Below are positions 6,683 through 12,641 of a stretch of DNA of 18,995 nucleotides, piece by piece. The number at the start of each line of letters is the position of its first letter. Position 1 is the first letter of the stretch. A program made the translations under genes and the position numbers. The notes under the pieces are model-generated. The model did no database searches. It was not told where the DNA came from and saw only the letters and a list, made by a program, of their open reading frames with translations. This stretch comes from Planctomycetota bacterium. GTDB lineage: Bacteria > Planctomycetota > Planctomycetia > Pirellulales > Lacipirellulaceae. Where the stretch lies: the NCBI GenBank assembly GCA_013151315.1, contig JAADIN010000256.1, positions 1 through 18,995 on the forward strand. The letters run 5' to 3'.

Positions 6683-8380
6683 CTACTTCTTACCAAACAG
6701 CTCGGGCCGCGGTGTTGCCAACTCGTAGGCGGCGGTGGTCACTTCGGCCGTAGCTTCGGGGTCTCGATTGAGCAATTCCCGGCCTCCCTCCGGCAATGCG
6801 TTCACGCGAAAACGGCTGGCGAGTGCTCCGGTCTCTTTGGCTTGCTGGAGCATTTGCACCACGTCGGGGTACGTGCCCCCTAGCTCGACCACGGCTCGAA
6901 TCACGGCGTCGACGTCTGTCGAGACGGCCCGCTGTTGGGTCGTTTCGCCAAAGCGGCTGACTTTGATTTCTGCACCGCTGAGGCCGTTGACGAGGATATG
7001 CGGCCCGGCGTCGAGCACGAGCGGCAGCTTGAATTGGTGCTCGGTTCCGAAAAGCACGACTTCGGGGCGATGGCTGGTGGTCACGTGAATCATCGGCGGG
7101 CCGGCGACTTGGAGACGGTGATAGCGAAACATGCCTTCCATGTTTTCGCCACGAATCATCGGATCGCCGGGCGACATGGCCCACATCGAGCGGAAAGCTC
7201 CGTAGCGCGTCTCGGCACTTTTTACGGCCAGCAGCGAACGAAGCTCGTCGAAAGCCGAGCCATCGTCCATCGCGCTCAGTGCGGCCAAGGCGTGAACGCG
7301 GAAGGCCGGTTCTTCGCGGGCGGCCTGCGTCAGAGGGGCGACCGCCTCGGTAATGTCGAGGTATGCGAGCGCTTCGGCAGAATAAAAACGGACTTCTGGG
7401 TCCTCGGCTACTAAACCTTGTTTCAAAACATCGATTGCTTCTTCGCCGGCGAGCGCTTCGAGTCGCAGGGCCGCAGTAGCGGAAGTGACCGGGTCGAAGA
7501 GTTGGCTTTCTAGGATTTGCAGACGAGCTTGACGCTCGGAAGGCGATTGGTCGACCGCGATGTTCCGCACGACGCGCATGAATCGGCCAACGTTGTCTTG
7601 GTAGCGAGGATGCAGTTCGAGCTCAACGAATTCGTCGGTTTTCGGGGTGGCGATACCCCGTTTTCTACCTTCGATGTAGCTGTGGAATCGTTGATTGATC
7701 GCTTTGCTGATTTTTTGGCTGTTGCGTACCGATTGCCGCTGGTGATCGAGAATCAAACCGAGATTACGCGATTTGGTCACCACGCCGCCACTCAGGACGC
7801 GACCTTTTCGGGCCAGTGCGGGGTCGTCTTTGACGTTTGCCGTCGGGTCGACCAACACCGCGCCATGAGAGACGGCCATCAGGTGGCCTTTACGGATCTG
7901 GCTGCCCAGCACGGCCAATTCGGTGAGACGCGTCTCAAGCAAACGGCCACCGCGCAGGCTGGTGGTACTGCTGCGCGAAGGGGCGCGGACTTCAATATCA
8001 AATCGGTCTCCTGCCTGGGTGCCGGGACGCAGGAATCCACGCACCAGAACCAGGGCCGTATCGGAAGAGGCCAAAACTTGGTTGGGGTTGTCGACTTCGC
8101 GTCGATTCATTTCGCTCATGATCGCAGCACGTTGCGGCGAGGGGGGGGGGTCTTCGCCGGTACCCGCTAGGCCGGTTATCAATCCGACCGCTTCGAGTTT
8201 TATGTATCCCATGCCATAGGGATGGGCGATGTCTCCAATGAGTGTGGTGTCGGACGCCGCCTCCTCCAGCGCCAATCCGGGACTTTGCTGCCTAAGAATA
8301 GGCCCCATGCAACCTGCCGACACGGTGAGGCCGATTACGAATAGCGCAAGCCACGATAAGTTTCTGGCCTCGAACGTCAT
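6683..8380 (-). CDS. FlgI-like (flagellar P-ring family) lipoprotein with HEAT-repeat insertion
   Basis: A 565-residue exported protein. Starting at the ATG at 8380 it has a lipoprotein signal peptide (LSWLALFVIGLTVSAGC, lipobox Cys24); an in-frame TTG at 8458 would add 26 unsuitable residues. The N-terminal half has P-ring family marks: GLITGLAGTGED (about 66-77), DTALVLVRGFLRPGTQAGDRFDIEV (about 107-131), and TSLRGGRLLETRL followed by GHLMAVSHGAVLV (about 140-177). Around residues 295-400 lie HEAT-like helical repeats (DPEVRFYSAEALAYLDITEA, FRVHALAALSAMDDG). The C-terminus (TYPDVVQMLQQAKETGAL) again resembles the FlgI end (TP-D-I-x-x-LQA-K-AGAL). FlgI forms the periplasmic bushing around the flagellar rod, but no flagellar gene is nearby, so a non-flagellar envelope role is possible. 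E. coli FlgI is about 365 residues and is not a lipoprotein. Confidence 0.82.
   Translation of the reverse strand: MTFEARNLSWLALFVIGLTVSAGCMGPILRQQSPGLALEEAASDTTLIGDIAHPYGMGYIKLEAVGLITGLAGTGEDPPPSPQRAAIMSEMNRREVDNPNQVLASSDTALVLVRGFLRPGTQAGDRFDIEVRAPSRSSTTSLRGGRLLETRLTELAVLGSQIRKGHLMAVSHGAVLVDPTANVKDDPALARKGRVLSGGVVTKSRNLGLILDHQRQSVRNSQKISKAINQRFHSYIEGRKRGIATPKTDEFVELELHPRYQDNVGRFMRVVRNIAVDQSPSERQARLQILESQLFDPVTSATAALRLEALAGEEAIDVLKQGLVAEDPEVRFYSAEALAYLDITEAVAPLTQAAREEPAFRVHALAALSAMDDGSAFDELRSLLAVKSAETRYGAFRSMWAMSPGDPMIRGENMEGMFRYHRLQVAGPPMIHVTTSHRPEVVLFGTEHQFKLPLVLDAGPHILVNGLSGAEIKVSRFGETTQQRAVSTDVDAVIRAVVELGGTYPDVVQMLQQAKETGALASRFRVNALPEGGRELLNRDPEATAEVTTAAYELATPRPELFGKK
8141..8149 (-). repeat. 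Nine-base homopolymer (C on coding strand) in the FlgI-like gene
   Basis: Nine consecutive G on the + strand encode the Pro-Pro-Pro of GEDPPPSPQ, at the point where FlgI homologues have the loop after the GLxGTGD motif. One slipped base would truncate the protein early, so this is a possible on/off tract. Confidence 0.7.
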
Positions 8381-8540
8381 AAGTTTCTGCCAAGCGGAAT
8401 GAACCGAGTTGTGAAAAGATAGGGGCAGAAGCGTAGGAAACTCTAGCTGGCGGGTCAAGCAGAAATGACGGATGTGCTAGCAGTTAAGGCCATTCGAGAA
8501 ATTTAGTGTCACCCAAGGAATTGAAGCACAAATTCCTTCC

Positions 8541-8780
8541 TTACGGCGGGTCGTATCCTCCTGGGTTCCAGGGGTGGCAACGGACGATTCGTTTGAGGCC
8601 TCGTAGGCTGCCACGCAGGGCTCCGTATTGGCGAACCGAGGCGGCGAAGTAGGAGCTGCAAGTGGGTTGGAATCGGCAGCGTGGCCCAAACCAGGGGCTT
8701 ACGAGCAATTGATAGCATCGCACTGCCAGCAGGAGAGTCCAACTCGGAAGACCTGTGCAAGCGTACCAAAGGAATCTCAC
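8541..8780 (-). CDS. yidD: Membrane protein insertion efficiency factor YidD
   Basis: A 79-residue membrane-associated protein that assists insertion of membrane proteins, working with YidC/Sec. The family signature is complete: LLVSPWFGPRCRFQPTCSSY (about residues 26-45), then LRGLKRIVRCHPWNPGGYDP at the C-terminus, with a hydrophobic, probably amphipathic N-terminus. It starts with GTG at 8780, whose bases overlap the rnpA stop codon (GTGA, 4-base overlap), implying translational coupling. In most bacteria the order is rpmH-rnpA-yidD-yidC; here no yidC follows and the next gene is the FlgI-like lipoprotein. Confidence 0.95.
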   Translation of the reverse strand: MRFLWYACTGLPSWTLLLAVRCYQLLVSPWFGPRCRFQPTCSSYFAASVRQYGALRGSLRGLKRIVRCHPWNPGGYDPP

Positions 8781-9172
8781 GATTTGGGTTCCTTGTCAGC
8801 CCGTTTTACGTCAGCCCGTTTTGCAGAAAGTTTGTTTGAAAGCTTTGAGGTTAATTTGAGCAGCGAGTTCTGCAGACGAGCGACATCGGGGGCCGCCCCC
8901 CGTCGGGGCAAGACGATTAGATCAAGATGACGCGGCAGCTCGTGTTGCACCAAACGAAACGCCTCGCGGAGCGAACGTTTCCAACGGTTACGCACGACCG
9001 CGTTGCCACATTTGCGAGAAACGGTGAGTCCTAACCGCGGAGGCTCGCTTTCGCCAAAAGCCGCGTAAACGATAATCAAGCCATCGGAAGCCGACGTGCG
9101 TTTTTTGAACACACGGTCGAATTCTGCCGGTTTGAGCAGTCGGGCCGATTTTGGAAAGCGAAGTCGTTGCAT
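8777..9172 (-). CDS. rnpA: Ribonuclease P protein component
   Basis: Protein subunit of RNase P, which binds the catalytic RNA and helps trim the 5' leader of pre-tRNAs. The 131-residue product shows the family marks: RLLKPAEFDRVFKKR near the N-terminus, the central strand PRLGLTVSRKCGNAVVRNRWKR with the RNR motif, then the helix SLREAFR and DLIVLPRRGA. The C-terminus is a lysine/arginine-rich tail longer than usual, partly built from a 15-base tandem duplication (8795-8824) giving AKRAD-VKRAD. It overlaps yidD by four bases. rpmH, normally directly upstream, is absent: only about 77 bases with a palindrome separate rnpA from the preceding gene. No Shine-Dalgarno is visible before the ATG. 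Confidence 0.95.
   Translation of the reverse strand: MQRLRFPKSARLLKPAEFDRVFKKRTSASDGLIIVYAAFGESEPPRLGLTVSRKCGNAVVRNRWKRSLREAFRLVQHELPRHLDLIVLPRRGAAPDVARLQNSLLKLTSKLSNKLSAKRADVKRADKEPKS
8795..8824 (-). repeat. 15-base tandem duplication at the 3' end of rnpA
   Basis: Two adjacent 15-base copies (GTCAGCCCGTTTTAC and GTCAGCCCGTTTTGC on the + strand) differ at one base. They lie in frame and lengthen the basic tail of the RNase P protein by five residues. Confidence 0.85.
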
Positions 9173-9191
9173 GGGGGGGAAGTTTCAGGTG

Positions 9192-9221
9192 AAAGCCAGG
9201 GGGTTGCAACCCCCTGGCTTT
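9192..9221. repeat. Perfect 30-base palindrome
   Basis: Arms AAAGCCAGGGGG and CCCCCTGGCTTT flank a central TTGCAA, which is itself palindromic, giving a very stable stem in either strand. It lies between the stop of the small membrane protein gene (9250) and the rnpA start (9172), about 20 bases before the latter. It could end transcription of the dnaJ unit or be a copy of an intergenic palindromic repeat; T-tracts are only three bases long. Confidence 0.85.
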
Positions 9222-9249
9222 GGGGCGTGTACAGGACGCTACCTCGAGA

Positions 9250-9585
9250 CTAGCAGCGCGTGTCGCCTGGGATCATGGTGTCGCCTTCGTTGATATTTGT
9301 GTTCGGCAGTTTTGGAGGATTGGTCGGAGCACGGTTTTCGGGCGAGGGGCTTCGCACCACGTCGGGAGGCACGGCCGGGCCGCGTCGATGGCTCCCTAAC
9401 CGGCGTATCCAATGCCCGCCGACCAAAACGAAAACAACGAACATCATTCCCAGCAACAATATCCCCAACAGGGCCATCATCACGGCCGCCCGAGTGGGAG
9501 GAGACAACTTGTTCGAGGCCTCCGCGGTTTGCACTAGAAGCCATCCTTGTCGGAGACTCAGTCCGACCAAAAATATTCCTACCAT
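9250..9585 (-). CDS. Small hypothetical membrane protein
   Basis: A 111-residue protein that I do not recognise. It has one strong membrane segment (about residues 33-56, AAVMMALLGILLLGMMFVVFVL) followed by a positively charged stretch (HWIRRLGSHRRG). That suggests a cytoplasmic, proline-rich C-terminal tail. The N-terminus (MVGIFLVGLSLRQGWLLV) is also fairly hydrophobic and may be a first, weaker membrane segment. The ATG at 9585 lies inside the last codons of dnaJ (7-base overlap), so the two are very likely co-transcribed and translationally coupled. This coupling is the only clue to function: perhaps a membrane partner linked to protein folding, but nothing in the sequence shows that. Confidence 0.7.
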   Translation of the reverse strand: MVGIFLVGLSLRQGWLLVQTAEASNKLSPPTRAAVMMALLGILLLGMMFVVFVLVGGHWIRRLGSHRRGPAVPPDVVRSPSPENRAPTNPPKLPNTNINEGDTMIPGDTRC

Positions 9586-10544
9586 CGCAGCTCTGCCCGA
9601 GGGTTGTCGTCGTACTTTTTCAAAATCGCTTGGAGCTGTTCACGATCTTTTTCGTCGAAAGTCTCGGGCAAGACAATTTGTAATTCGGCAAAGAGGTCGC
9701 CCGGTTCGCCGGTCGCCGCTTGGACGCCCTGCCCTTTCACTCGTAATTTGCTCCCACTCGAGGAGCCGGATGGGATCGAAAGCGTGATCGTGCCATGAGG
9801 CGTGGGGACATCGATCTTGGCTCCTTCGAGCGCCTCGGCAAGGGTGATCGGCACGCGAACGTCGAGGCGTTTTCCCTGCCGACGAAAATGGGGATGCGGC
9901 GTGGCATTTATTTTTATGAGGACATCACCCGCGGGCCCGCCATTGGGGCTTGGCTGGCCTTGGCCTCGGAGGCGAATTTTTTTGCCATCTTCGATCCCCT
10001 GCGGAATTTTGACTTGCAGCGTTTCGGCCGTACCATCGCCCCGACGAATCGCAATTTGCGCCTCACCGCCAAGGACGGTCGTCGTGAAAGGGACGGTCAG
10101 GGCGTGTTCGAGATTCGCGCCGCGCGTTGGCGCAGCCGGCTGGCGTGGCTGTCTACCTCGCTGAGTAAACTGTTTGAAGATATCAGAAAAACCGCCGCCC
10201 GCCCCTCCGCCCGACTGGCCGCCGAACAGATCCTCGAAATTGATATCGACGTTGGGGTTTCCGCCCGAGTTAGCCCAGGGGGAGGCACCCGGTCCGTTTG
10301 GGCCGACCGACCCCTGCCCGATCGATTCGTAGGCGCTGCCATAGCGGTCGTACATTTCACGTTTCTTGGAGTCGTTGAGTACCTCGAAAGCATTTTGTAC
10401 GTCTTGGAATTTCTCTTTGGCCCGTTTGTCGTCGGGATTGAGGTCGGGGTGGTATTTGCGCGCCAACTTTCGGTAGGCCGACTGAATTTCCTCTGGCGAA
10501 GCCTTTCGACCGACCTCCAGCGTTGCGTAATAGTCTTCTGCCAT
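9579..10544 (-). CDS. dnaJ: DnaJ-type co-chaperone, type II (no zinc finger)
   Basis: J-domain partner that stimulates the ATPase of DnaK and delivers substrates. The J domain spans residues 1-70 with the catalytic HPD at 32-34 (ARKYHPDLNPDD). It is followed by a Gly/Phe-rich linker (about 75-130, including INFEDLFGGQSGGGAGGGFSDIF) and two C-terminal beta domains (about 145-300: VKIPQGIEDGKKIRLRGQGQ, GDVLIKINATPHPHFRRQG, VPTPHGTITLSIPSGSSSGSKLRVKGQG). The four CxxCxGxG zinc-binding repeats are missing, so this is a CbpA-like/type II protein rather than canonical DnaJ; 321 residues fits that class. It starts at the ATG at 10544 behind a GAAGGT ribosome site. No dnaK or grpE is nearby. The next gene overlaps its stop. 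Confidence 0.93.
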   Translation of the reverse strand: MAEDYYATLEVGRKASPEEIQSAYRKLARKYHPDLNPDDKRAKEKFQDVQNAFEVLNDSKKREMYDRYGSAYESIGQGSVGPNGPGASPWANSGGNPNVDINFEDLFGGQSGGGAGGGFSDIFKQFTQRGRQPRQPAAPTRGANLEHALTVPFTTTVLGGEAQIAIRRGDGTAETLQVKIPQGIEDGKKIRLRGQGQPSPNGGPAGDVLIKINATPHPHFRRQGKRLDVRVPITLAEALEGAKIDVPTPHGTITLSIPSGSSSGSKLRVKGQGVQAATGEPGDLFAELQIVLPETFDEKDREQLQAILKKYDDNPRAELRW

Positions 10545-10582
10545 ACCAGCGACCTTCGTGAACTGCCTCAGTGAAACGATCT

Positions 10583-10600
10583 CCCATGATACCGCATGGG
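10583..10600. other. Short inverted repeat in the dnaJ / CehA-like divergent spacer
   Basis: CCCATG / CATGGG arms around a 6-base centre, about 40 bases upstream of dnaJ. It is the only symmetrical element seen in the 169-base spacer and could be an operator or chance. No clear sigma-70 pair was found here. Confidence 0.2.
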
Positions 10601-10713
10601 TGGATTCAAGCGAAGGGTGCCCTGGAGACGCAATCGGCGTGCTAAACTTGAAGCATGGAGACTACGACCGAATAGCCGGGAGAACAGCCGCATGAATATC
10701 GAGGAGTTTTCAC

Positions 10714-12204
10714 TTGTTTGAAAGACGTTGGATTTTTGTTTCCTTGACTCTGGCGACCGTCTGCTCGTGGTTGGTGCCATCCCGGGCCTTTGCCGCTCGT
10801 TACGACGGAAAACTCACGATCGTCGCGATCGATGAGCCGACTGGCAATCGCATCCCTGTGCGCATGGAGCTGCGTGATGGCCGAGGTCGGCCCGTGCGGG
10901 TCAAGTCGGGAGCCATCGTGTCGTATGGCGATTCTTTTGTGTTCGATGGCGAAGTCACCTTAGAGCTGCGCAAGGGACCGTACACGTTTCTCATCGAAGC
11001 AGGGCCGGAGTACGAAACCAGGCCGGGGAGTTTTTCGATCAAGCGCCGTGCGGAAGACGACACCGAAGTCGTGCTCAAGCGGCGCGTCGACATGCAGGCC
11101 GAGGGCTGGTGGGCCAGCGATTTGGATGTCCGGCAAAACGCCCGCGACCTGCCGCTACTGATGCGAGCCGCAGGAGTCGATTGGGTTCCCGCGTTTGATC
11201 GAGAAAATGTTCGTGGGAAATGTCAAAAAGAAAAACTGCCTGCCGAGATACCGCTCGCTTCAGTGGTTTCGATTGACAATCGTCGGGGAGGCGGGCTGTT
11301 GCTTTTCAACGCAAAGCAGCCGATCGATGTTTGCCGATGGAAAGCGGACGCGGCTTCGATGCTGCTGCTGAATGCCGCAAGCGAGGCGGGTGCCGACGTG
11401 GCGGCGCTGACGCCCAACGCTTGGGACTTGCCCCTTTGGCTCGCGGCGGGCGAACTTGATGCGATTCAAATTATTCACCGCCAAGCCGGCAAAGGCTTGG
11501 GGCGGCCCCGCGACAAGACGTTCTTTCCAGGAAAAATGGGCAGCGGACGTTGGAGCGAGGCAATCTATCACCACGTTCTGAATTGTGGACTACGAATCCC
11601 GCCCATCGCAGGCAGTGGTTCGGGAACTAATAAAAACCCGGTCGGGACGAATCGCGTCTATGTCCATTGCGGCGACGAGTTTTCCCAGGAAAACTGGTTT
11701 GCAGGGCTTCGCGCAGGGCAGGTCATGGTCACCAATGGTCCGCTGCTGCGCACACAGGTGGAAGGCCATCCGCCTGGCCACCAGTTCAAGCTCGACGAGG
11801 GAGAGTCGCGAGAATTTGAGATCGCATTGAGCCTCACTTTTTACGAGTTGGCACCGGTCGAGTATTTGGAAATCATCAAAAACGGTCGCGTCGAATACGA
11901 AATCCGACTCGACGAACTCGCCAAGCAGGAGGGACGCCTGCCGCCGGTCATGTTTGACGAAAGCGGCTGGTTTGCCGTTCGCGCGAGAACGAACAGGTCA
12001 GAGAGGTATCAATTTGCGACCACAGGACCGTACTATGTGGAAGCGAATTACGAGCGGCGAGTTAGTCGTCGGAGCGTGCAATTTTTTCTTGATTGGCTTG
12101 ACGAAGCAAAGAAAAATTTTGCCGCGAACGAGGACGTGTTGGCCGATATCGAAGCGGCGTGGCCGTTTTGGGAAGGCCTTCTGGAGAAGGCGAACGCGGA
12201 GTGA
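10714..12204 (+). CDS. Exported CehA/McbA-like metallohydrolase-fold protein, probably catalytically dead
   Basis: A 496-residue exported protein (signal peptide 1-27, cleavage near AFA|ARYDG). The TTG start at 10714 is supported by GAGGAG seven bases upstream. An N-terminal beta domain (30-125) precedes a PHP-like region resembling the CehA/McbA family of secreted metallohydrolases: GWWASDLDVRQNARDLPLLMRA (131-152), AWDLPLWLAAGELDAIQIIH (236-255), NCGLRIPPIAGSGSG (290-304), NRVYVHCGDEF, and GLRAGQVMVTNGPLLR (331-346). From what I know of related planctomycete proteins, the first motif normally reads GDLHxH; here the two histidines are D138 and R140. The GIANNH-type metal motif downstream has become QIIHRQ. 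The scaffold is kept but the metal site looks lost, so binding rather than hydrolysis is inferred. Confidence 0.72.
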   Translation: MFERRWIFVSLTLATVCSWLVPSRAFAARYDGKLTIVAIDEPTGNRIPVRMELRDGRGRPVRVKSGAIVSYGDSFVFDGEVTLELRKGPYTFLIEAGPEYETRPGSFSIKRRAEDDTEVVLKRRVDMQAEGWWASDLDVRQNARDLPLLMRAAGVDWVPAFDRENVRGKCQKEKLPAEIPLASVVSIDNRRGGGLLLFNAKQPIDVCRWKADAASMLLLNAASEAGADVAALTPNAWDLPLWLAAGELDAIQIIHRQAGKGLGRPRDKTFFPGKMGSGRWSEAIYHHVLNCGLRIPPIAGSGSGTNKNPVGTNRVYVHCGDEFSQENWFAGLRAGQVMVTNGPLLRTQVEGHPPGHQFKLDEGESREFEIALSLTFYELAPVEYLEIIKNGRVEYEIRLDELAKQEGRLPPVMFDESGWFAVRARTNRSERYQFATTGPYYVEANYERRVSRRSVQFFLDWLDEAKKNFAANEDVLADIEAAWPFWEGLLEKANAE

Positions 12205-12641
12205 TTTCAAAGCAACCGCTCTCGTTCAATCTCGGTGCTGTTTGCAAGGGCCCCAAATTGCTGGAGGATATCCTAGTGATTGCGACTTGGCAGACTGGGG
12301 CTGCCTTGTCGTTCGAATCACGCGTTGCTCGAACATTTGAAAAATACTGTCGACGGCAGGACGATTGCAATGTCATAAAAAGCAATGCACCACAGAGAAC
12401 GCAGAGTGCTGAAAACAAGGGGTTTTCCATGTCCTCTGCGACCCTTCGCGTCTCTGCATTTCATCCAGAGAGTGTCAACGCTCCCCAGTTGCCACTCTGC
12501 TAGCACCCCCCGTTTTCTGCCCTCCAGGCGAAGCGGATTATTTGCTACTCTTCTCGGCCCCCATTGCGCGCCGTGTGCTGCGTGGCCACGCGGCTGGTTC
12601 CTTGACTCTGCAATCCGAATTCTGCATTCCGCATTCGAATC
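12205..12641. other. Intergenic region before smc
   Basis: About 440 bases without a convincing gene; short frames here have no family features. It holds the palindromic element at 12381-12461 and, directly before the smc ATG, a low-complexity stretch built on GAATTCTGCATTCCGCATTCG. No Shine-Dalgarno precedes the smc ATG, and no clear promoter pair was found. Confidence 0.6.
12381..12461. repeat. Imperfect palindromic intergenic element upstream of smc
   Basis: Outer arms AATGCACCACAGAGAACG and the rough reverse complement ending GTCTCTGCATTT, then CAGAG (12402-12406) / CTCTG (12434-12438), and an inner GAAAAC (12411-12416) / GTTTTC (12422-12427). The 'CACAGAGAACGCAGAG' wording is typical of dispersed intergenic repeats in planctomycetes and some other bacteria (from memory, not checked here). 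Confidence 0.5.

Noticed and set aside
8381..8458. TTG start adding 26 residues to the FlgI-like protein
   Set aside because: The ATG at 8380 gives a textbook lipoprotein signal peptide; the extension would displace it.
9297..9683. + strand frame with EHGFRARG, recalling ribosomal protein L34 (rpmH) near rnpA
   Set aside because: Wrong strand relative to rnpA, the match is limited to a few residues, and it overlaps the coupled membrane-protein gene; L34's KRTYQP start and length are absent.
9795..10574. 259-residue + strand open frame
   Set aside because: Runs antisense through the clear dnaJ gene; no recognisable motifs, a shadow of dnaJ codon use.
10600..10640. Heat-shock (sigma-32-like) promoter upstream of dnaJ, CTTGAA plus CCCATG
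   Set aside because: Spacing and the -10 part do not fit the consensus, and the sigma-32 consensus may not apply in this phylum. No CIRCE inverted repeat either.
12205..12641. Several 60-145-residue frames before smc
   Set aside because: They overlap each other on both strands, contain palindromic repeat DNA and have no protein features.
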